From assembly GCF_000023925.1 (NCBI RefSeq), contig NC_013169.1:1922001-1986000 (forward strand): 64,000 bases of DNA, given 5' to 3'. The position numbers and the translations under genes were made by a program. The notes beneath the pieces were generated by a model. That model was not told the DNA's origin and did not search any database. It saw nothing but the letters and a program-made list of their open reading frames with translations. Source of the DNA: Kytococcus sedentarius DSM 20547 (GTDB taxonomy: Bacteria; Actinomycetota; Actinomycetes; Actinomycetales; Dermatophilaceae). This document shows positions 34,491 to 41,995 of this stretch, in pieces. The stretch's first letter is position 1, and the number at the start of each line of letters is the position of its first letter.

Positions 34491-34517
34491 CACCGCAGGG
34501 AGGCCGCTGACAGCTCC

Positions 34518-35330
34518 TCAGCGGGGACCCTGCCGCGGAACCCGGGTCCCTGAGCCGGTGGCACTCTTCGCTCGGCGTCCCCGGCGTCTGCGGAGGCCCC
34601 TGAGGACCTCCCTTCCGGTTCGCCACAGATTGTCCGAGTCCCGGACCCGGTAGTACCAGATTCGGAGCACTCGCTTGTGGGCCCTGGCCTCCCATCGCGA
34701 TCTCACGCGACCTGACGTCGCCGCGGAGAAGTCCTCCAGCACGATCCCCAGCACGGGTTCTGCACCCAGGTCCGCGGCGAGCCGGTGCATCTCGTTCCGC
34801 TCGGACGAGGTCAGGGCTGCCCACGCATCAGCGATCTCCGCATGCTTCCGTGAGCCGCGTCGATTCCGGGCCGCGTGCAGACCAATGAGCACGGCGTGCG
34901 CGGGCCGATCAACGGTGGTGCAGGGCCTGCCGGCGAGCTCCACGGGCGCGGCGCAACTCCAGAGCACCTCGAAGGCACGGTCGGCAGGAACATCGATACC
35001 GGGAAACCAGCGGTGGACATCGATGGCGATGCTCCACTCGTCCGAGACGACCTCCACGGAATGGGCCCAGGACTCCTTGACCGCGCCCAGGTCCCCCACG
35101 AAGCCATGAGCGCAGAGCAGGTCGAGCAGGTCCTGAAACCGGCCCGGCTCCACAAGGACGTCGACATCCATGGACAACCGGCTGTAGCCCAGGGCCTGCT
35201 CCGCAGCAGGCCCCTTGACCAAGAGCGTGCGGATATCGGCCGACCCAGCGAGAAAGTCCACCAGTGCCGAACCCAGCGCAACACGCTCCCGGATGGAGAG
35301 GCCGTCAGGCGTGGCAGGTGGTCTGTTCAT
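34518..35330 (-). CDS. Nucleotidyltransferase-fold protein (NTP_transf_5-like)
   Basis: About 270 residues from ATG at 35330. LVKGPAAEQALGYSRLSMDV followed by DVLVEPGRFQDL (about residue 38) matches the family in which Gly and the Asp-x-Asp pair form the nucleotidyltransferase site. FPGIDVPADRAF and LIGLHAARN follow. Members are often found in capsule or peptide-modification loci, but their substrate is unknown. The start has no strong ribosome-binding site, and a -10-like TAGGCT lies just upstream on the minus strand, so the mRNA could be leaderless. Confidence 0.75.
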   Translation of the reverse strand: MNRPPATPDGLSIRERVALGSALVDFLAGSADIRTLLVKGPAAEQALGYSRLSMDVDVLVEPGRFQDLLDLLCAHGFVGDLGAVKESWAHSVEVVSDEWSIAIDVHRWFPGIDVPADRAFEVLWSCAAPVELAGRPCTTVDRPAHAVLIGLHAARNRRGSRKHAEIADAWAALTSSERNEMHRLAADLGAEPVLGIVLEDFSAATSGRVRSRWEARAHKRVLRIWYYRVRDSDNLWRTGREVLRGLRRRRGRRAKSATGSGTRVPRQGPR

Positions 35331-35371
35331 CGTCGCCAGCCTACAAGCGATGGGCGGCCTATTCTCGGACC

Positions 35372-36196
35372 ATGTGCGGACGCTATGCAGCCAGCGCCAA
35401 CCCCGCCGAGCTGGTCGAGGTCTTCGAGGTGGAGGCGGACCGTACCGCCGAGCCCTCGGCCGCGGTGGTGAAGAACCCGCAGACGCCACCGCCCGGCCAG
35501 CCGGACTGGAACATGGCCCCGAGCAAGCAGGCCCCCGTCGTCCTCACCCGCGCCCCGAAGGACGACCCGGACCACGCCGTTCGGCAGCTCCGGCTGCTCA
35601 GCTGGGGACTCGTGCCGCCGTGGGCCAAGGACATCTCAGTGGGCAACCGGATGATCAACGCGCGCAGCGAGACCCTCTTCGAGAAGCGCACCTTCGCCGG
35701 GCCGGCCAAGCGCCGACGCTGCCTCGGGCCGGCGGACGGCTGGTACGAGTGGCAGGCCTCCCCGGTGGCCACGACCGCCGCCGGAAAGCCGCGCAAGCAG
35801 CCCTTCTTCATGTCCCGGCTCGATGGCGCCCAGCTCGCCTTCGCCGGCATCTACGAGTTCCACAAGCCGACCGGCGCGCAGGACAGTGCCGACTGGGTGG
35901 TGAGCTTCGCGATCCTCACCACCGCTGCCGAGCCCGGGCTGGACCGCCTCCACGACCGCCAGCCCGTGGTCCTCGACCCGGCGGACTGGGAGGCCTGGCT
36001 GGACCCCACGGCCACCGACGAGTCCGACGTGCTCGACGTCCTCGAGGCCCAGCCCGAGGGCCGCTTCCAGGCGTGGCCCGTCAGCCCCGCGGTGAGCCGG
36101 GTGGCCACGAACGGCCCCGAGCTCACGCAGCCTATCCCGGCCGACCAGCTCGTGGGGGTCCTCGACCCCGCGACCGGGGAGATCATCGGCGGCTGA
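35372..36196 (+). CDS. SRAP-domain protein (HMCES/YedK family)
   Basis: 274 residues from ATG at 35372. The N-terminal MCGRYAASANPAEL places the catalytic cysteine at position 2, which traps abasic sites in single-stranded DNA. NWGL-type (LLSWGLVPPWAKD), NARSETLFEKRTF and CLGPADGWYEW are the other signatures. A TATTCT about seven bases upstream suggests a near-leaderless transcript. In Mycobacterium the SRAP gene lies next to aroA and rsgA (from memory), and here the left, degenerate copy of those genes follows. Confidence 0.93.
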   Translation: MCGRYAASANPAELVEVFEVEADRTAEPSAAVVKNPQTPPPGQPDWNMAPSKQAPVVLTRAPKDDPDHAVRQLRLLSWGLVPPWAKDISVGNRMINARSETLFEKRTFAGPAKRRRCLGPADGWYEWQASPVATTAAGKPRKQPFFMSRLDGAQLAFAGIYEFHKPTGAQDSADWVVSFAILTTAAEPGLDRLHDRQPVVLDPADWEAWLDPTATDESDVLDVLEAQPEGRFQAWPVSPAVSRVATNGPELTQPIPADQLVGVLDPATGEIIGG

Positions 36197-36310
36197 GGGC
36201 CCCCACCACCCGCCACGGCCGGTGAGACATGCCTCACGACCCCCGCCTCTCAGCGGGCGGCTCCCTGCGGCCGCGCGGTACTGTCGAATCAGTACACCGA
36301 CCCCATCCGT

Positions 36311-37006
36311 ATGATCGCCCGCCCGATGCTCGGCGGCATCTTCGTTGCCACCGGCATGAACCACATCAAGAGCCCCGACTACGGCGCAGAGGTTGCCCAG
36401 GGCTTCAACGACCAGGTTCTGGAGCCCGTGGGTCTGGGCGCCGACGGCCCCACTCTCATGAAGGTGCACGGCTACGTCTCCGTGGTCGCCGGTGCCGGCC
36501 TGGCCCTCGGCGTGGCCCCCCGCCTGTGCGCGCTCGCGCTGGCCGCGGACGTCACCGCCGTGAACCTCACCGCCAACCGCTTCTGGGAGCAGGAGGGCGA
36601 GGAGCGCCAGGGCACGCAGATCCAGTTCATGAAGGACCTGGCCATCGCCGGTGGTCTGCTGATCGCCTCGGTGGACACCGCCGGCAAGCCGGGTCTGGCC
36701 TGGCGCGCGCAGCACGCTGCCGAGGCCGCCGGCCACCGCGCCGACCACCTGGGCACCATCGCTGGCCTGAAGAAGGACATCGTGAGCCTGCAGGCCGAGA
36801 ACAAGGCCCTCAAGACCAAGGCCGCCGTCAGCGGCTCCGCGGGCAAGGCCACCGGCAAGGCCGCGGGCGTCACCGGCCTGCTGGGCAGCCAGGCCAAGGC
36901 CGGCAAGAAGGCCTTCGCCGCCAAGAAGCGCAAGGACTCCTTCATCGACCGTGCGCTGGACGCGGTCGAGGACTCCTACAACACTGCCAAGAAGAAGGTC
37001 GCCTGA
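36311..37006 (+). CDS. DoxX-family membrane protein, left copy with lost native start
   Basis: 231 residues from the internal ATG, against 236 for the right copy. The sequence begins MIARPMLGGIFVATGMNHI, with membrane segments in the first half and a basic, Ala/Lys-rich tail ending YNTAKKKVA. It differs from the right copy at a handful of residues (for example SPDYG for NPDYG, FMKDL for FLKDL). The duplication breakpoint removed the ATG and the GAGGAGG ribosome-binding site that the right copy has, so expression is doubtful. The function of this DoxX subgroup is not known. Confidence 0.7.
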   Translation: MIARPMLGGIFVATGMNHIKSPDYGAEVAQGFNDQVLEPVGLGADGPTLMKVHGYVSVVAGAGLALGVAPRLCALALAADVTAVNLTANRFWEQEGEERQGTQIQFMKDLAIAGGLLIASVDTAGKPGLAWRAQHAAEAAGHRADHLGTIAGLKKDIVSLQAENKALKTKAAVSGSAGKATGKAAGVTGLLGSQAKAGKKAFAAKKRKDSFIDRALDAVEDSYNTAKKKVA

Positions 37007-37022
37007 GCACCAGGCCGATCAC

Positions 37023-38069
37023 ATGAGCAGCAACCCGACGGGGCGCGAGGACCACACCGGTGGCACCTCGCGCCCCGCGGCGTACCCCGCCCCCACCGCG
37101 ACCGGCCCACTGGACGCCACCGTGCACGTCCCGGGCTCCAAGTCCTGGACCAACCGCTGGCTGGCCCTGGCTGCCCTGGCCAGCGGCCCCAGCACCCTGC
37201 ACTCGCCCTTGGACGCCCGCGACACCCGCCTGATGGCCAGCGCCCTGCACCCCAGCGACCCCGACGACGCCACCGTCGAGGTGGACGCCAGCGCCTCCTC
37301 CCAGTTCGTCAGCGCCCTGCTGCTGGCCGGCTGCACGGTGCACTCCGGCCTGACGGTCCGGGCCACCGGCACCGTGCCGAGCCGCCCCCACATCGACATG
37401 ACCTGCCACGCCCTGCAGCAGGTGGGCGTCGTGGCCGAGCAACGCGACGAGACCAGCTGGTGGGTGGAGGGCAAGCGCCCCGACCCCTTCGAGGTGACGG
37501 TGGAGCCGGACCTCTCCAGCGCCGCGGTGTTCGCCGCGGCCGCCGCCGTGGCCGGCGGCACCGTCACCCTGCCCGGGTGGCCCCGCTCCACCACGCAGGC
37601 CGGCGACACCATCCGCGACCTCCTGACCCGGATGGGGGCGCGCTGCGAGCTGACCGAGGCCGGCCTGCGCGTCACCGGCGGCGAGCTCCACGGCATCGAG
37701 GCCGACCTCTCCGCCGCAGGCGAGCTGACGCCCGTGGTCGCGGCCACGGCAGCCCTGGCGGACTCCCCCAGCCGGCTCACCGGCATCGGCCACCTGCGCG
37801 GCCACGAGACCGACCGGCTGGCCGCCCTGGCCACCGAGATCAACGCCCTGGGCGGCGAGGTGCGCGAGCTGCCCGACGGCCTGGAGATCACCCCCCGGCC
37901 GCTGCACGGGGGATCGTTCGCGACCTACCACGACCACCGGCTGGCGATGGCGGGCGCGCTGCTCGGGCTGCGCGTGCCCGGCATCGAAGTGCAGGACATC
38001 GCCACCACCGCCAAGACCGTGCCCGGGTTCGACCACCTCTGGGGCGCCATGCTGGAGGGGGACACCTGA
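37023..38069 (+). pseudogene. aroA: aroA left copy with an in-frame 348-bp internal deletion
   Basis: 348 residues compared with 476 in the right copy. The frame is open, with PGSKSWTNR at the start and YHDHRLAMAGALLGL near the end. However, 116 codons are missing, corresponding to residues of about 70-185 of the intact enzyme. These include GLAGTVLRFLVP and ERLGHRPLEPLL, which bind phosphoenolpyruvate and shikimate-3-phosphate. EPSP synthase activity is very unlikely. The deletion joins two 19-bp direct repeats that both still exist in the right copy. The C-terminus is also shorter (EGDT). Confidence 0.9.
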
Positions 38070-38428
38070 TGGCACGCAACCTGGCCACCTACTCCGAGGC
38101 CGACGCGAAGATCCGCCCCAACAAGCGTGGCTCGCGGCCGCGCACCAAGCAGCGCCCGGCGCACGAGGACGCAGCGACCGGGCAGGTGCTGGCCGTCGAC
38201 CGGGGGCGCTTCGACGTGCTGGTCGGTGGGGTGCGCGTGCGGGCCATGAAGGCCCGCGAGCTGGGGCGCAAGGGGATCGTCGTCGGCGACCAGGTGTCTC
38301 TGGTGGGCGACGTCTCCGGAGATCCGGACGCGCTCGCCCGGATCGTGCGCCGCGAGGCCCGCGAGACGCTGCTGCGCCGCACCGCCGACGACACCGATGA
38401 ATCGCCCGGGGTTTCTTGGAGGCTCTGA
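38069..38428 (+). pseudogene. rsgA: rsgA left copy, truncated by an IS end
   Basis: The first 110 residues match the intact RsgA, covering only the N-terminal OB-fold region (MARNLATYSEADAKIRPNKR, DRGRFDVLVGGVRVRAMKAR). Homology stops after RRTADDTD at 38397, and nine foreign residues follow to a stop at 38428. The GTPase and zinc-binding domains are missing, so it cannot act as a ribosome maturation GTPase. ATG overlaps the aroA stop, as in the right copy. Confidence 0.92.
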
Positions 38429-38517
38429 TCCCACGGAAGGATGCAGAGCATGCCAGCACCATGGAAGTACCCCGACGAGCTGCGGGAGCGGGCCACACGG
38501 ATGACGGTCGAGCCGAC
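38398..38517 (+). mobile_element. Left-end remnant of a second IS3-type element
   Basis: Begins TGAATCGCCCGGGGTTTCTT, resembling the left ends I remember from actinobacterial IS3 elements. GGAAGGATG then precedes an orfA start at 38450 reading MPAPWKYPDELRERATRM, which stops after 23 codons. The rest of the element is gone and the sequence runs straight into a fragment of an acetyltransferase gene. It differs from the complete IS at 24101. Confidence 0.75.
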
Positions 38518-38604
38518 GTGATGGTGGGTGCGGGAGCGGTGGTCGCCCGCGACGTGCCCGACGGGGTCACCGTGGCCGGGGTACCCGCCCGCGTCATCGG
38601 CTGA
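38518..38604 (+). pseudogene. C-terminal fragment of a hexapeptide acetyltransferase
   Basis: The 28-residue end reads VMVGAGAVVARDVPDG and then VAGVPARVIG before the stop, the typical last coil and tail of left-handed beta-helix acetyltransferases such as WcaB or CysE-like enzymes. The body of the gene is missing; the IS remnant lies directly upstream, so a deletion starting at the IS probably removed it. It suggests a former polysaccharide or sugar-modification gene here. Confidence 0.75.
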
Positions 38605-38609
38605 GGGAG

Positions 38610-39623
38610 TCAGCCCTCATAACCCCGCGGGTTGCCTCGCTGCCAGCGCCAGGTGTCGGCAGCCATCTCCGCCAGCCGCTTCTCGGCCCGCCAGCCCAGC
38701 TCGTCCGCCGCCTTGTCCACCGAGGCGAACGCCTGCGCCAGGTCCCCCGCCCGGCGCGGGCCCACCCGCACCGGGATCTCCCGGCCGGTGACCTGGCGGA
38801 ATGCCTCCACCATCTGCAGCACCGAGACCCCTCCCCCGGTGCCCAGGTTCCAGACGCCCACCGGGTGGTCCATTCGCGCCAGCTGGTCCAGCGCCGCCAC
38901 GTGGCCCCGCGCCAGGTCGTCCACATGGATGTAGTCCCGAACCCCCGTGCCGTCCACGGTGTCGTAGTCGTCCCCGTGAACCGTCAGGTGCTCGCGGCGC
39001 CCGACCGCCACCTGCGCGATGTAGGGCACCAGATTGTTGGGGATGCCCTGCGGGTCCTCCCCGATCAGCCCGGACTCGTGGGCCCCGATGGGGTTGAAGT
39101 ACCGCAGCAGCGCGATCCGCCACGCGGCGTCCGCGGCGGCCAGGTCGCGCAGCACCTGCTCGATGAAGACCTTGGTCCAGCCATACGGGTTCGTCGCCCC
39201 GGTGGGGGCGTCCTCCGCCAGGGGCGACACCCCATCGGGGCCGTAGACGGTGGCCGAGGACGAGAACACCAGCTGGCGCACCCCGTGGCGGGTCATGGCC
39301 TCCAGCAGGTTGAACGTTGACTCGAGGTTGGTGCGGTAGTAGCGCAGGGGCTGCTCCACGCTCTCCCCCACCGCCTTCAGGCCGGCGAAGTGGATGACCG
39401 CGTCGAACCCGCGGGAGACCACCTGGTCGGTGGCGTCGCGGTCCAGCAGGTCCACCTGGTGGAAGGTGATTGGCCCGCCGGCGATGTGGCCCATCCGCTC
39501 CAGGGCCACCGGGGAGGAGTTGGACAGGTTGTCCAGCACCTCCACCTCGTGGCCCTCGGCCAGCAGGAGCAGGGTCGTGTGGGAGCCGATGTAGCCGGCT
39601 CCGCCCGTCACCAGGATGCGCAT
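38610..39623 (-). CDS. galE: UDP-glucose 4-epimerase (GalE)
   Basis: 337 residues. LVTGGAGYIGSHTTLLLL is the NAD loop, SSSATVYGPDG the serine region, and NPYGWTKVFIE holds the catalytic Tyr-x3-Lys (about residue 148). FNPIGAHESGLIGEDPQG and GTGVRDYIHVDDLA are further GalE signatures. It interconverts UDP-Glc/UDP-Gal and, in some members, UDP-GlcNAc/UDP-GalNAc. It is divergent from the secreted deacetylase gene and would supply the Gal or GalNAc donor to the Pel/galactosaminogalactan-like cluster, matching Uge3 in the fungal pathway (inference). Confidence 0.95.
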   Translation of the reverse strand: MRILVTGGAGYIGSHTTLLLLAEGHEVEVLDNLSNSSPVALERMGHIAGGPITFHQVDLLDRDATDQVVSRGFDAVIHFAGLKAVGESVEQPLRYYRTNLESTFNLLEAMTRHGVRQLVFSSSATVYGPDGVSPLAEDAPTGATNPYGWTKVFIEQVLRDLAAADAAWRIALLRYFNPIGAHESGLIGEDPQGIPNNLVPYIAQVAVGRREHLTVHGDDYDTVDGTGVRDYIHVDDLARGHVAALDQLARMDHPVGVWNLGTGGGVSVLQMVEAFRQVTGREIPVRVGPRRAGDLAQAFASVDKAADELGWRAEKRLAEMAADTWRWQRGNPRGYEG

Positions 39624-39934
39624 GGGCCCACGCTAGCCGTCCGCCGGGGTCACGTCGCACCCCCCGAGCCGCAGGGACCCCGGCGGGGGGCGGGAGGACG
39701 TTCGTGACAGGTCTCACACAAGGGTTCGATGTTCCTCAAAACCCCTGTGTGGCAAAGGCTTGCTCGGGGGCGACAGCGCGCTGACAGAATCAGCGTTGCG
39801 CCGGGGCCCGCACGAGGGTCACACTGAACAACACCTGGACGCAGCCCCACCGCTGCTCGGGCCGCTGGCTGATCCCCCGCGCGGCCCGGATCCCCTCTGC
39901 TGCGGGCGTCCCCCATCAGCAAGGAGCCCTCCTC
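39624..39934. other. Intergenic region between galE and the deacetylase, with an inverted repeat
   Basis: Promoters for both divergent genes must lie here. An 11-bp inverted repeat with one mismatch (ACACAAGGGTT at 39716-39726 and AACCCCTGTGT at 39740-39750) has a 13-base spacer; it could be an operator or hairpin. AAGGAG precedes the ATG at 39935. No gene is seen. Confidence 0.5.
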
Positions 39935-41995
39935 ATGCCCCCCCGCCCCCTGCTCTCGCGCACCCTGAGCGCCCTGACCCTCACCTCCCTGGGCCTATTC
40001 ACCCCGGCCACCGCCCAGGCCGCTGACGCCCCGGCCCCCTCGGTGCAGGTCGTCGCCGACCCCAGCATCGAGCTGGTAGTGCTGGTGCTCGATGACGGGT
40101 CGCCGACGGTGGACGCGTACACCGACCGACTGGTCCGCGAGGGCGTGCCCCACCGGCTGGTGAACCTGAACGCCGCCGACCGGCCCACCATCGACGCGTC
40201 CTTCCTGACCGTCGGCGGTCGCGCCGACCACGCCGCCTTCCAGGGCGTCATCACCCCCAACTCGGCTCCCGCGCAGCTCTCCGAGGCGGAGGCGGACGCC
40301 CTGCGCGACTGGCAGGCGCGCTTCGCCATCCGCCAAATCTCGGCCTACGTCTACCCCTCGGCCGCCGTCGGCCTGCAGACCCCCGAGGCCGCCGGGCCCC
40401 TGGACGACAGCACCCTCCAGGTGACCCCCAGCGCCCGGGCCGGCGCGTTCAGCTACCTTGACGGCCCGGTGCCGGTGGACGACGTGAACCCCGCGGTCAC
40501 CGAGACCTACGGGTACCGCGCCGCCGCGCTGGAGGGAGGCGCCGAGGCGGTGGCCACCAGCAGCGCGCCGTCGGGAGCCACCGCGGTGATGACCGGCATC
40601 CACCGCGCCGACGGCCGGGAGGAGATGTTCAACACCTTCTCCTTCAACCGCTACCAGGTTCACACCCGCATCCTGGTCCACGGCCAGATCGAGTGGCTGA
40701 CCCGCGGCATCCACTTGGGCAGCTACAGCAACGCGTTCTCCGTGCACTCCGACGACACGTTCAGCGCCAGCAGCCTGTGGAGCCCCCACGGCAACTGCAC
40801 CATCGGCGCCGGGTGCGACCCGGCCCAGGTGCTCCCCGACGAGCCGGCCACCGCCCGGATGGACGCGGCCGACGTGGAGTTCATGCGCTCCTGGCAGCAG
40901 CAGTGGGGCCTGAAGATCGACCAGGCCTTCAACGGCGCCGGCTCCCGGGAGTACGCCGCCACCCACGGCACCGACCCGTTGCTGGCCGCGCTGCGCACCC
41001 GACCCCGCGACTTTCGCTTCATCAACCACACCTGGAGTCACCGCCACCTGGGCTGCGAGCGCCAGTACGACCCGGTGACCGGCGCTGCCAGCTGCCAGCG
41101 GGATGCCGCCGGCGCCGTGGTGACCGTGCCCCGGGCCACCCTCGTCGAGGAGATCCGGCGCAATCTGGACTTTGCGTTCTGGAACGGCCTGCCGGTGGAC
41201 CGCACCGAGCTGATCACCGGGGAACACTCCGGCCTGCTGGGTGACCCGGAGCTGTCCACCGACAACCCGAACCTGGGCGGCGCGCTGCGTAGCACCGGGG
41301 TGCGGTGGATCGCCGCGGACAACAGCCGCGACCCGTGGCAGCGCCCGGTGGGCCCGGCCCTCACCGTGCCCCGCCACCCGATGAACATCTTCTACAACGC
41401 GGCCACCGAAGAGCAGCAGGTGGACGAGTACACCTGGATCTACTCCTCCCGGGCGGACGGTGGCTCCGGCCACTGCGAGACCGACCCCCGCACCACCTGC
41501 CTGCCCCCGCTGAGCGGGGCGGAGGACTTTCAGGACGTGCTGGTGCCCCGGGAGGCGGCCAACGCCCTCTCCCGCGTGGTGAACAACGACGCCCGCCCGC
41601 ACTACGTACACCAGGCCAACCAGACCGGCGATCGCATCATCTACCCGGTGCTGGAGCGTCTGCTGACCGACTACCGCGCGATCTTCGCCGACAACACGCC
41701 GCTGGTGAACCCCACCCAGGCGGAGGCCGGTGAGCAGCTGCGCGCTGCGGCGGCCTGGCAGGCCGAGGGCGACGCCCGCGCCACCTGGCGCGGCGGCCGG
41801 GTGCAGCTGCGCGCCACCGGCGACGGCGCCACCATCCCGGTCTCGATGCCGGCCGGCACCACCAGTGGCTGGTCCCGCCTGCCCCAGGAGTACGCCGGCA
41901 AGGCCGTGGGCACCTACGAGGTTGGCACCTGGCTGCCGCGCACCCTCACCGTTCCCGGCGACGGATGGGGTGCCTCGGCCACGAGGTCCTCGTGA
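39935..41995 (+). CDS. Large secreted polysaccharide deacetylase, Agd3/CE18-like
   Basis: 686 residues. A signal peptide (ALTLTSLGLFTPATAQAADA) ends near residue 30. A Rossmann-like domain with VVLVLDDGSPTVDAYTDRL follows. The deacetylase core carries FSVHSDDTFSAS (paired Asp, about residue 271) and FINHTWSHRHLGC (His-x3-His metal site, about residue 356). ELITGEHSGLLGDP is another conserved-looking segment. The order and size match the Agd3-type enzymes that partly deacetylate N-acetylgalactosamine polymers, and more distantly PelA. Its stop overlaps the start of the PelF-like gene, so they are one operon. Family assignment is from motif memory. Confidence 0.72.
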   Translation: MPPRPLLSRTLSALTLTSLGLFTPATAQAADAPAPSVQVVADPSIELVVLVLDDGSPTVDAYTDRLVREGVPHRLVNLNAADRPTIDASFLTVGGRADHAAFQGVITPNSAPAQLSEAEADALRDWQARFAIRQISAYVYPSAAVGLQTPEAAGPLDDSTLQVTPSARAGAFSYLDGPVPVDDVNPAVTETYGYRAAALEGGAEAVATSSAPSGATAVMTGIHRADGREEMFNTFSFNRYQVHTRILVHGQIEWLTRGIHLGSYSNAFSVHSDDTFSASSLWSPHGNCTIGAGCDPAQVLPDEPATARMDAADVEFMRSWQQQWGLKIDQAFNGAGSREYAATHGTDPLLAALRTRPRDFRFINHTWSHRHLGCERQYDPVTGAASCQRDAAGAVVTVPRATLVEEIRRNLDFAFWNGLPVDRTELITGEHSGLLGDPELSTDNPNLGGALRSTGVRWIAADNSRDPWQRPVGPALTVPRHPMNIFYNAATEEQQVDEYTWIYSSRADGGSGHCETDPRTTCLPPLSGAEDFQDVLVPREAANALSRVVNNDARPHYVHQANQTGDRIIYPVLERLLTDYRAIFADNTPLVNPTQAEAGEQLRAAAAWQAEGDARATWRGGRVQLRATGDGATIPVSMPAGTTSGWSRLPQEYAGKAVGTYEVGTWLPRTLTVPGDGWGASATRSS

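Larger units (their letters stand above)
36299..38397 (+). repeat. Left copy of the doxX-aroA-rsgA direct duplication
   Basis: Near-identical by eye to 48139-50621 and in the same orientation. It begins inside the doxX start region and ends inside rsgA, exactly where an IS end begins at 38398. It is 384 bp shorter than the right copy: 348 bp are deleted inside aroA and 36 bp are missing near the aroA 3' end. About 9.7 kb separates the copies. Confidence 0.93.

Noticed and set aside
36951-37022. Longer start for the left aroA copy
   Set aside because: It lies inside the doxX gene in another frame. The ATG at 37023 matches the equivalent start in the right copy.
39935-41995. Assignment of the secreted deacetylase as a simple CE4 (NodB) enzyme
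   Set aside because: The size, the N-terminal Rossmann-like domain and the spacing between the Asp pair and the His-x3-His differ from CE4 and fit Agd3/PelA-type enzymes better.
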